In this document: positions 56,209 through 63,327 of the stretch, one piece after another
Numbering within the stretch: the stretch's first letter is position 1
How the letters are laid out: the number at the start of each line of letters is the position of its first letter
Assembly (NCBI RefSeq): GCF_002002925.1
Contig: NZ_CP019511.1
Location: 3,503,001 to 3,567,000 of the forward strand
Direction of reading: 5' to 3'
DNA from: Sphingomonas sp. LM7
GTDB taxonomy: Bacteria; Pseudomonadota; Alphaproteobacteria; Sphingomonadales; Sphingomonadaceae
DNA length: 64,000 bases
Position numbers and translations under genes: made by a program
Notes under the pieces: generated by a model
Databases searched by the model: none
What the model was told of the DNA's origin: nothing
What the model saw: the letters and a program-made list of their open reading frames with translations, nothing else

Positions 56209-56463
56209 ATGTCCTACATTGATGAACTGCTCGAGAGCGGTGGCAACTTCATAGTCCAGCGAACCGAGGGCGGCGCCTCGTTCAGCCCCGCGAGTGCGAA
56301 AGAAAGTGACCTGGAATCCTTTCAATCCGTCGTCGGCAGGCTTCGCCAGCGGGATGGCGATGGCTTCCGCATTTTGCGGGAGCATGAGACTTCGGATCAT
56401 GCGGACGACTTCGTCGACCTGGTCCTGGTGACGATCGGAGCTCCAGAGCCGCTGCGCCCGTAA
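56209..56463 (+). CDS. Small acidic hypothetical protein of the island
   Basis: An 84-residue, strongly acidic protein starting MSYIDELLESGGNFIVQRT. A strong ribosome-binding site (AAGGAGGG) precedes this ATG, which makes it more likely to be translated than the longer frame from 56152. No family recognised. It is convergent with the AbiEii toxin gene, 15 bases away. Confidence 0.6.
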   Translation: MSYIDELLESGGNFIVQRTEGGASFSPASAKESDLESFQSVVGRLRQRDGDGFRILREHETSDHADDFVDLVLVTIGAPEPLRP

Positions 56464-56478
56464 TCGTGCGGTTCGTCG

Positions 56479-57522
56479 TTACGTGGCGTTTACGCGGGAT
56501 TGCAGCTTGGCGATCGTCTCGATGACATCCTCAAAGCGGGGCGCGGCCCCGAAGATCATACCCGACATCGCGGCATAATCGCGGCGCAGGTCGTCGTACA
56601 TGTCTCTCTCCGGCACCAGTGCGAAGGTCGGAGGCTTGGCGGACGCCAGATCGAATGCAGGACGGTTGAAGAACATCCGCGCATGGGCAACGCAGTCGGC
56701 ACCAAGAGCGGGATTGGCGAGCGCCTGCCTGCCGGTATCCGACAGCATCAACTGATGCAGATCGTAATAGTGTCGCGAGATGCGGTGGCCGCCGCCCTTG
56801 AGGACGCCCTTGCTTTCGAACCAGTGCCTGAGGCCGTGGAGGATCACGACCTTGTCCCAGAAGGTGCGATCCGCGTCGACGATGGTGACGTTGGCGACGT
56901 CGAGGTCCGTGTCCGGCACGTCCTCGGCGACATAGGGAGCAATGGTGCGTACCGAATTGGGGTCGAGTGCCGATTTCGCGCCGGACTCGATCCGCACGCG
57001 CTTGTCGATGTACGCGTCGCCCCCGGTGGCGGTCGGATAGTAGACCAGCAGGGTCTGGCTGTCTTCGGCGTCGGGCTCGATGCGGAGCCGCCCACCTTCG
57101 ATCCCGTTTCGCTCCAAAGCGGCCGCGGCGATCTGCGATATCTGCTCGAGCAACGGCCCGTTGATGTGCGCCTCGCAAGCGGCCCGTATCGCGTCGAGCG
57201 CTGCCTGACGCTTCTTGCCGGACATCGCCTCCAGTTGCTCGACCGAGTAGCCTTCCCCGAGATCGTTGCGGAAGACCGTCACGTCTATGTCCTCGGAAAA
57301 TCGGCGTATCAAGCCGAAGCCCTTGGAGAGCGAGGTGCCGCCCTTGAACAGCAGGCGCGGGCCCGGCGGCAGCCCGTTGAAGAGGGCGTCGAGCGTCCAG
57401 CAGACCCAGAAATCCTTCTCGACATTCTGGGGCGTCGTGCCGAGACGCTGTGCGGTCGTGGTGAACAGGCCTGCCCGGGTTTCGTCGTCAGAGGCGAGGA
57501 TGATGTCGTAGTTCGGGTTCAT
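56479..57522 (-). CDS. AbiEii/AbiGii-family nucleotidyltransferase toxin
   Basis: A 347-residue protein with the DNA polymerase-beta-like nucleotidyltransferase motif LLFKGGTSLSKGFGLIRRFSEDIDV near residues 58-82: the GG-T/S-S loop followed by the two metal-binding acids DID. This is the AbiEii toxin of type IV toxin-antitoxin and phage-abortive systems; homologues modify tRNA or block translation. A later catalytic Asp/Lys region lies around IVDADRTFWDKVVILHGLRHW, usual for the family. It is coupled to the antitoxin by ATGA overlap. Confidence 0.9.
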   Translation of the reverse strand: MNPNYDIILASDDETRAGLFTTTAQRLGTTPQNVEKDFWVCWTLDALFNGLPPGPRLLFKGGTSLSKGFGLIRRFSEDIDVTVFRNDLGEGYSVEQLEAMSGKKRQAALDAIRAACEAHINGPLLEQISQIAAAALERNGIEGGRLRIEPDAEDSQTLLVYYPTATGGDAYIDKRVRIESGAKSALDPNSVRTIAPYVAEDVPDTDLDVANVTIVDADRTFWDKVVILHGLRHWFESKGVLKGGGHRISRHYYDLHQLMLSDTGRQALANPALGADCVAHARMFFNRPAFDLASAKPPTFALVPERDMYDDLRRDYAAMSGMIFGAAPRFEDVIETIAKLQSRVNAT

Positions 57523-58166
57523 GCCGGATCCTCGGCAAGCATCGGGCGCAGCAGGTCCTGCATCCAGGCAGGCAAAGTCGCGATGCCATCGGCGAGGTCC
57601 GCGCGTAGGAGGGCGGCATCCTGCCCTGTGCGCAGCATCGCGTCGATACGTGCGCGCAGGTTGGCGCGGTCATCGGCATCGCCGAGCGTGTCGCGGAGCC
57701 AGTGGAGCGCCTGGACGAGACGCATCGCCGGCCGGCCAGCCCAATATAGCTTGCTTGCCGCGGTCGGCTTGAAAGTGATTGTCATCTTGCCGAGCTCGAT
57801 CGCCTTCAGCCTCGCATCGGTGTGAACGACGATTCTGGAGGGCACAGCGTTTGTAAGGCCGAGGTCGTTTGCGGCTGTCATGCCGTCAACAAGCACGCGG
57901 ATCTGGTCGCGCCGGGCGACGGCGTCGATCACCTGGCGGGGGTCGGCGGGGTTGGGCTTTTTCGTCAGGGCGTTATGGGTCGGCTTGTCATAAAGACCGC
58001 GATCGATCCGGCGGAGCTGGTCGTCCGTGACGAGACGCTGCAATGCCTTGTCGACTGCGTCGCGGGAGCCAAGATCCAGAAAGTCGGCCGGCGTCCAGAC
58101 TGCGCCGCGCGCGGCAGCCGCGATACGGTCCCTGATCTGGGCGGGTAGGGAAGGTAGATCAGCCAT
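57519..58166 (-). CDS. AbiEi-type (DUF6088) antitoxin and autorepressor
   Basis: A 215-residue protein. The N-terminal winged helix reads RGAVWTPADFLDLGSRDAVDKALQRLVTDDQLRRIDRGLY; the C-terminal antitoxin part contains MTAANDLGLTNAVPSRIVVHTD. In known AbiE pairs this protein both neutralises the toxin and represses its own promoter. The ATG at 58166 is preferred to the longer frame up to 58250 because the winged helix begins there and an inverted repeat abuts it. Confidence 0.85.
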   Translation of the reverse strand: MADLPSLPAQIRDRIAAAARGAVWTPADFLDLGSRDAVDKALQRLVTDDQLRRIDRGLYDKPTHNALTKKPNPADPRQVIDAVARRDQIRVLVDGMTAANDLGLTNAVPSRIVVHTDARLKAIELGKMTITFKPTAASKLYWAGRPAMRLVQALHWLRDTLGDADDRANLRARIDAMLRTGQDAALLRADLADGIATLPAWMQDLLRPMLAEDPA

Positions 58167-58195
58167 GTCCGAAAAATGCCTACAAATTTCGGACA
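58166..58195 (-). promoter_or_regulatory. Inverted-repeat operator at the AbiE start
   Basis: TGTCCGAAA (58166-58174) and TTTCGGACA (58187-58195) are perfect nine-base inverted arms with a 12-base spacer, ending within the antitoxin start codon. The position fits autorepression by the AbiEi protein, which is known to bind inverted repeats in its own promoter. Confidence 0.65.
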
Positions 58196-58385
58196 AAGCA
58201 AGTGCGGGGAGGAATGCAGCGCATAGAGCGAGGACCGATACTGCCATCAATAGCGGATATTGACATCCAGTTCAATTTGTTGAAGCAAAGACAAAGCTTC
58301 ACAAAGCCGCCGCCTTGAGAAGTTGTGCGGACGCGTGGTTTTAGTCGAACCGGGCATGTGGTGTGTAGGGCCACCCTTGCTAACG

Positions 58386-59144
58386 ATGGCGGTTGCCATG
58401 GCAAGGCTGATGCTTGCGGAAGCATTTGAAACAATAGTGCAAAGTGCTGCTGCTTTACCCGATCTCTTCGATGCGCTTTCCGAAAGCAGCGAAGCCATGG
58501 GCTTCCGGTATTTCGCCCTGACGCATCACGTGGACTTCGCAATCGCTCCCGACGTCGGGATTCGCCTCCACAATTATCCGGGCAGCTGGGAAGAATGGTT
58601 CGACGAAAGGGCACTTGGCCGTTTCGATCCGATCCATCGGGCAAGTCATGTCGCCAATATGGGCTTCACCTGGTCCAGTGTGCCCCAGATGATCCAGCTC
58701 ACGCACGGCGACCAGGAAGTCTTGCGCCAGGCTCGACGCTTCGGGATCGGCGACGGCTTCACCGTTCCTGCTCATGTGCCCGGCGAGTATAACGGCTCCT
58801 GCTCCTTCGCGGTCGCCGACGACGCACGACTTCCTCAGGAGCACCGGCTGGTCGCACAATTAGTAGGCGGCCTCGCCTTCGAAGCCGCCAGACGCATCGC
58901 CCAGCCGCGCCGTTCACCGCAGCCGACGATGCCGATGACCGATCGCCAGCGTGATTGCGTGCTCTGGGCCGCCCGCGGCAAGACCGACTGGGAGATCTCG
59001 CGCATCCTCGGCGTCAGCCATGAGACCGTCATCCAACATCTCAAGCACGCCCGTGAGCGATACGGTGTGCAGAAACGCGCGCACCTCGCGGTGATGGCGT
59101 TGTTCGACGGCAGCATCTGCTTCTCGGACATCTTCATCCACTAG
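58386..59144 (+). CDS. LuxR-family quorum-sensing-type regulator (no luxI nearby)
   Basis: A 252-residue regulator. The N-terminal autoinducer-binding domain has GFRYFALTHH, WEEWFDERALGRFDPIHRAS, FTWSS and GDGFTVPAHVPGEYNGSCSFA, the typical W/Y/D/P/W/G pattern of acyl-homoserine-lactone receptors. The C-terminal LuxR helix-turn-helix reads LGVSHETVIQHLKHARERYGV. No synthase gene is in the window, so it appears to be a solo. Starts at 58356 and 58398 are also possible. Its 3' end overlaps the truncated TonB receptor by 11 bases, tail to tail. Confidence 0.85.
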   Translation: MAVAMARLMLAEAFETIVQSAAALPDLFDALSESSEAMGFRYFALTHHVDFAIAPDVGIRLHNYPGSWEEWFDERALGRFDPIHRASHVANMGFTWSSVPQMIQLTHGDQEVLRQARRFGIGDGFTVPAHVPGEYNGSCSFAVADDARLPQEHRLVAQLVGGLAFEAARRIAQPRRSPQPTMPMTDRQRDCVLWAARGKTDWEISRILGVSHETVIQHLKHARERYGVQKRAHLAVMALFDGSICFSDIFIH

Positions 59145-60042
59145 CCGCCCCGCCACTACCCCCGTAGGCGATCATCGCCCGTCCGCCGGCCCAGCGGGTG
59201 CCGAGCAATTGGCTGGCGCCATATTCCTGATAATCCCCGTCAGCGGTTCCGATCCGGAAACCCGTTTCCGCTCCGGTGAAGTCGAGACGCGGGATGACGT
59301 TCACGACCCCTGCCACTGCGTCGGAGCCGTAGATGGCAGAGGCGCCGTCGGGGACGACCTCGATGCGCGCGATTGCGGCCAGCGGGATCATCGAGACATC
59401 GGCGAACACCCCGGTCACGCCACCGAGCGCAGGCCGGTCGCCATTGAGCAGCACGAGGGTGGAACCGGTGCCGAGACCCCGCAAATTTACGCCCGAGCCG
59501 CGCGCGGTGTTGAGGCTCGCCGATTGACTGAGCGTACCGCCCGGTGCCGCCTCGTTTGGACCGCCACCGAAATTCTGCGGGATCGACTGAACCAGTTGCT
59601 GGACCGTAGCGTAGCCGCTTTGATCGATGGCCTTTCGATCGATCGTGATCACTGCCGATCCGACCGGACCACGGCCGCGAATGCGGGTGCCCGTGACAAT
59701 GATGTCGCCGCCCTCCGCATCCTGGTCCGGCGCGTCGGAGCGCCGGATAACCAGCGTGCTGCCGACCATGACGGCGCGAAGGCCGGTCCCGCCCAGCAAG
59801 GCAGCAAGCGCCGCGTCAACGGAATAGTGGCCCCGGAGCGCAGGCGCCCGGCGACCGCGGACAAGATCGTCGGCGACAATGATCTGCGTGCCGGACCTGA
59901 GCGCGACCTGGGTTATCGCAGTGCCAAGATCCTGCGCGACGATGTCATAGTCGCGCGTGCCGTCCTGCTGCGCTTGCGCGGCCGGCGTGGCAAGCATCGC
60001 CGCGCTGCAAAGAAGTACGACCCCAATTTTCTTTCGCATCAT
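59134..60042 (-). pseudogene. Truncated FecA-like TonB-dependent transducer (STN and plug only)
   Basis: A 302-residue frame. The signal peptide ends at PAAQAQ; an STN (secretin/TonB short N-terminal) signalling domain at about residues 30-100 is followed by a TonB box DIIVTGTRIRGRG and a full plug (SGYATVQQLVQSIPQNF, VNLRGLGTGSTLVLLNGDRP, EVVPDGASAIYGSDAVAGVVN). The receptor-like sequence stops at GGRAMIAY near 59165, then SGGAASG and a stop. The 600-700-residue barrel is absent, so it cannot transport. It is third in a sigma-FecR-receptor operon, so it was once the sensing receptor of that system. Confidence 0.85.
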
Positions 60043-60135
60043 GTCCCTCCCGGACCCGCGTATTCGGCGCGGACATCAGGGCAGGACGAGATGGAGCGGA
60101 CTTACCCCCCCACCCGGTGCAAAATAAATTTGCGG

Positions 60136-61104
60136 CTAGGGTCGCGCGAGGATCAGCTTGCCGCTCGGGTCACGCGCAACCCGAAGCTTCAGCGCAGCTG
60201 CGAGGCTCGCCGCGAGTTCGTCGGCCGGCAGGGGACGGAAAGCGCCGGTGACCTTGATCGCGCCGAGTGACGGATCGCCAAGCGCGATGCCGGGCCGGCT
60301 GTAGCGATTGGTTTCTTCAAGCACTGCCGACAAGGGCGCGCCGTGGAACACCAGCATCCCCGACACCCACTGCTCGCTGCCCTTCCCGGCAGGCTCCACC
60401 TGGGAGCGCGGGTCACCGTTTGCGGCGAAGTGCACCGACTGTCCGGGCTGGAGCCGCAACTCCACCGGCGCGCCCGCCTGCCGCCGCACCTCCAACCCGC
60501 CGTGCAGGGACACGATACCGAGGCCGGCCGGTGCCGCCTCGACGTCGAAGCCCGCGTCGTGCGTGGAGACGACCTTGCCCCCGGCCTCGACCAGAAAGGG
60601 GCGAACCGGATCGGACCGGGCCTCGAAGCGCGCGCGCCCGCGTTCCAGCCTTACCTTGCGAACCTTGTCGTCGAAATCGACCTCGACGCGCGTATCGGTG
60701 TCGAGCGTCACCGAAGAGCCATCGGGCAATTTCACGGTGCGGATCTCGCCGACCGCGGTCGCATGCGCCTCGGCGACGAACGAGAGGCTCGGATTGCGCC
60801 CCGGCTGGAGCGTTACGAAGAGAGCGAGGATGACCATCGCGGCGGCGGCAAGGGCAAGACGCGGCGCGGTGACCCAGGCGCGCGACCGCGGCTGCGCCTT
60901 CAGTCCGCGCGCACGCCCGACCGCGGTTGCGCCGAGCCCTTCCGCCAGTGCCCAGGTGCGCTCGAGCGCGGCATATTCGGCGGCGTTTCGCTGGTCGGCG
61001 TTGCGCCACCGCTCGAATTCGGCGCGCGATTCTTCGGCATGCGGACCATGCATGCGGCCCCACCAGCGCGTGGCTTCCTCGCGGGTGCCGTCGCCGTCCG
61101 GCAT
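60136..61104 (-). CDS. FecR-family anti-sigma regulator
   Basis: A 322-residue inner-membrane protein. A cytoplasmic DUF4880 domain (EEATRWWGRMHGPHAEESRAEFERW) is followed by one membrane helix near residues 83-103, the FecR domain (VKLPDGSSVTLDTDTRVEVDF, VRLERGRARFEA) and a DUF4974 C-terminus (VLEETNRYSRPGIALGD) that receives the signal from an STN domain. The gene is intact. Its start overlaps the sigma-factor stop by one base. Its natural partner receptor downstream has lost its barrel. Confidence 0.92.
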   Translation of the reverse strand: MPDGDGTREEATRWWGRMHGPHAEESRAEFERWRNADQRNAAEYAALERTWALAEGLGATAVGRARGLKAQPRSRAWVTAPRLALAAAAMVILALFVTLQPGRNPSLSFVAEAHATAVGEIRTVKLPDGSSVTLDTDTRVEVDFDDKVRKVRLERGRARFEARSDPVRPFLVEAGGKVVSTHDAGFDVEAAPAGLGIVSLHGGLEVRRQAGAPVELRLQPGQSVHFAANGDPRSQVEPAGKGSEQWVSGMLVFHGAPLSAVLEETNRYSRPGIALGDPSLGAIKVTGAFRPLPADELAASLAAALKLRVARDPSGKLILARP

Positions 61105-61655
61105 CAGGCATCCTGCTCCATCAGGCGCGTCAGCTGCCCGATCGTCTTGGACATGATCTTCTCGACGCGTTTCATGCTCAGCCCGGTCTGCTCCGCGATC
61201 TCGAGATAGGTCATGCCATCAAGACGATGGGCGAGAAAGATGTCCCTCGACCGGGGTTTCAGGCGAAGCATGGCCGCTTCGAGGCGCCGCAGACTATCGC
61301 GGGCCTCCAGCCGGCCAAGCTCATCAATGTCCGAAATGGCATGTTCCACGCCGGCGTCGGGCGCCATGTACCGCTGTTCGGCGGACCGTGCCCGGTCCCT
61401 GAGCAGATTGCGGCCGATCTGGCGAAGATAGCTCGCCGGCCGGGCGATCGTAGCGCCCCCTTCGGTGGGGACGATGCGTAGAAAGGCCTCTTGCACGAGG
61501 TCCTCGGCCTCGTGCGCGGCCGAACGGTTGCGCGCAAAGAAGCGCACCAGCGACGAGCGTTCGTCGCGATACAGCTGATCGATGTCGACCGAATCCGGCC
61601 CGGAGGCGCCGAGCGCGGTGAACGGGCACGCCGCCGGCCCTTTCATCGTTCGCAC
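61104..61655 (-). CDS. ECF sigma factor, FecI-like
   Basis: A 183-residue sigma factor with region 2 (DEAE-like AAHEAEDLVQEAFLRI, SYLRQIGRNLLRDRARS) and region 4 (LKPRSRDIFLAHRLDGMTYLEIAEQTGLSMKRVEKIM). It is the first gene of a sigma-FecR-transducer operon. The longest frame starts with GTG at 61655; ATG at 61646 is equally likely and no clear ribosome-binding site separates them. Confidence 0.9.
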   Translation of the reverse strand: MRTMKGPAACPFTALGASGPDSVDIDQLYRDERSSLVRFFARNRSAAHEAEDLVQEAFLRIVPTEGGATIARPASYLRQIGRNLLRDRARSAEQRYMAPDAGVEHAISDIDELGRLEARDSLRRLEAAMLRLKPRSRDIFLAHRLDGMTYLEIAEQTGLSMKRVEKIMSKTIGQLTRLMEQDA

Positions 61656-62045
61656 CGGGCGTTACCCGTCGCCTTTGCCGCGCCTGCCATGATCCGTCTC
61701 CTGATCGAGACGGCTCCGGCACGAAGCCGGGTGTTGAGAACACGTAGGGTTTACATGCGCCGACGCCTTTAGCTGCGAAGCCTGGACATGCGCGTCGGCC
61801 ACCCGGCGGTCGGCCAGTGAAGAGGGCACCCTACGAGGTTCTCACGCCTCGGTGCCGAATGTTCACGGCACGGGCAAAGGTTAAGCCGCCAAGACCTTTC
61901 ATGGCAAGCATCCACCCATGGGTTCACGCCAATATGGTTCGATTCCATCGCGCCCAAGCCTCGCCGTCGGGGATGCCCGATCGCGACACATCGGCAAAAT
62001 GCGATGCATCTTGCGCGCGCGTTTTCCATCGGCTATTTCCGATGC
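61656..62045. other. Divergent intergenic region between the sigma factor and arsR
   Basis: About 390 bases without a supported gene. It has a seven-base-pair hairpin CCGTCTC/GAGACGG (61694-61700 with 61707-61713) 39 bases before the sigma start and the ArsR operators at the right end. The middle shows nothing I can name. Confidence 0.6.
61989..62044. promoter_or_regulatory. Paired inverted repeats: candidate ArsR operators
   Basis: CATCG-N8-CGATG at 61989-62006 and CATCGG-N6-CCGATG at 62027-62044. The second ends one base before the arsR start codon. Both have the ATCG dyad form typical of ArsR/SmtB sites, so ArsR probably represses its own operon here. Confidence 0.5.
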
Positions 62046-62378
62046 ATGGATCAGGACAGCGCCACCGAGATGCTCGCCGCCCTCGCGCACCCGACGCGCC
62101 TGTCGACCTTCCGTCTGCTCGTCCGGCACGAGCCGGAAGGCCTTTCCACAGGCGCGCTCGCCGAGACGCTGGAGCTGTCGCAGAGCACCTTCTCGACGCA
62201 TCTTGCCGTGCTCGCCAAGGCTCGTCTGGTCCAGTCGGACAAAAAGGGCCGCCATTTCATCCAGCGCGCCCGCATCGAGGCACTAGGCGAGCTGATGACC
62301 TTCCTCGCCAAGGATTGCTGCCAGGGCCGCGCGGAACTTTGCGAGCCGCTGGTCGCCGAACTCACCGCCTGCTGCTGA
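62046..62378 (+). CDS. arsR: ArsR/SmtB-family arsenical repressor
   Basis: A 110-residue winged-helix repressor: ALAHPTRLSTFRLLVRH, SQSTFSTHLAVLAKARLVQSDKKGRHF. The C-terminal tail carries a cysteine cluster (Cys91-Cys92, Cys99, Cys109-Cys110) suited to As(III), resembling C-terminal-site ArsR proteins. It heads an operon with arsC, an acetyltransferase and acr3. The short start at 62046 is preferred because the longer frame crosses the operator repeats. Confidence 0.9.
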   Translation: MDQDSATEMLAALAHPTRLSTFRLLVRHEPEGLSTGALAETLELSQSTFSTHLAVLAKARLVQSDKKGRHFIQRARIEALGELMTFLAKDCCQGRAELCEPLVAELTACC

Positions 62379-62386
62379 GGACCGAA

Positions 62387-62803
62387 ATGACAGTCGATGT
62401 GATCATCTATCACAATCCCGATTGCGGCACTTCCCGCAACGCGCTGGCGATGATCCGCAATGCCGGGATCGAGCCGCATGTCGTCGAGTATCTTAAGACC
62501 CCGCCATCACGTCCGATGCTCGTGTGGCTGATCGAGCGTATGGGGCTGACGCCGCGCGCGTTGTTGCGCGAGAAGGGCACGCCCTTCGCCGAGCTCGGCC
62601 TTGGAGATCCGTCGCTGAGCGACGACCAGCTCATCGATGCGATGATGGACCACCCGATCCTGATCAATCGGCCTATCGTCGTCTCGCCGCTGGGCGTGAA
62701 GCTGTGCCGACCGTCCGAGGCGGTGCTGGAGTTGCTCGACGCGCCACAGCGCGCGACTTTCATCAAGGAGGACGGGCAGGTGGTGGAATCATCGCCGCAA
62801 TGA
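62387..62803 (+). CDS. arsC: Glutaredoxin-type arsenate reductase ArsC
   Basis: A 138-residue ArsC of the glutaredoxin-dependent family. The catalytic Cys13 is in YHNPDCGTSRNAL, and the Arg triad is likely in PSRPM, INRPIV and LCRPSEA. It reduces As(V) to As(III) for export by Acr3. It starts eight bases after arsR and its stop overlaps the acetyltransferase start (ATGA). Confidence 0.93.
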   Translation: MTVDVIIYHNPDCGTSRNALAMIRNAGIEPHVVEYLKTPPSRPMLVWLIERMGLTPRALLREKGTPFAELGLGDPSLSDDQLIDAMMDHPILINRPIVVSPLGVKLCRPSEAVLELLDAPQRATFIKEDGQVVESSPQ

Positions 62804-63327
62804 GCATCTCGATCCGTCCCGTCGCGCCTGAAGACGCAACCGCGATCGCCGACATCTACGCCCATCATGTGCTGTACGGCACCGCGACCTATGAGACGGT
62901 GCCGCCGTCGGCCGCGGCCACACGAGAGAAGATCGAGCATATCACGGCGAAGGGCTGGCCGTTCCTCGTCGCCTGCGAGGGGGAGACGGTTCTCGGCTAT
63001 TGCTACGCGACCCAGTTTAGGGACCGGCCAGCCTATGCCTGGTCGTGCGAAGACAGCATCTATGTCTCGGTCGACCATGCGCGGCGGGGGATCGGCCGCG
63101 CGCTTCTGGCGTCCCTGCTGACGGCAGCGACGGAACAGGGCTTCCGGCAGATGGCCGCCGTGATCGGGGGCGCCGAGCCGGCCTCGATCGCGCTCCATGC
63201 GGCGCTGGGCTTCGCGCATGCGGGACGGCTTCCCGCGATGGGCTGGAAGGCGGGCCGCTGGCTGGACAGCGTCTATATGCAGATCGCTCTGGGGGACGGC
63301 TCTTCCACCAGTCCGGCAGTACAATGA
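62800..63327 (+). CDS. GNAT acetyltransferase of the phosphinothricin/ArsN1 type
   Basis: A 175-residue acetyltransferase with the PAT-family blocks IYAHHVLYGTATYETVPPS, YAWSCEDSIYVSVDHARRGIGRALL and VIGGAEPASIALHAALGF. Members inside ars operons (ArsN1) acetylate arsinothricin, an organoarsenical antibiotic; relatives act on phosphinothricin or methionine sulfoximine. The operon position, coupled to arsC and acr3 by four-base overlaps, supports an arsenic role. Confidence 0.88.
   Translation: MSISIRPVAPEDATAIADIYAHHVLYGTATYETVPPSAAATREKIEHITAKGWPFLVACEGETVLGYCYATQFRDRPAYAWSCEDSIYVSVDHARRGIGRALLASLLTAATEQGFRQMAAVIGGAEPASIALHAALGFAHAGRLPAMGWKAGRWLDSVYMQIALGDGSSTSPAVQ

Noticed and set aside
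62084..62096. Second copy of the tRNA acceptor sequence (GCGCACCCGAC)
   Set aside because: An 11-base chance match inside arsR; neighbouring bases do not match the T-arm.
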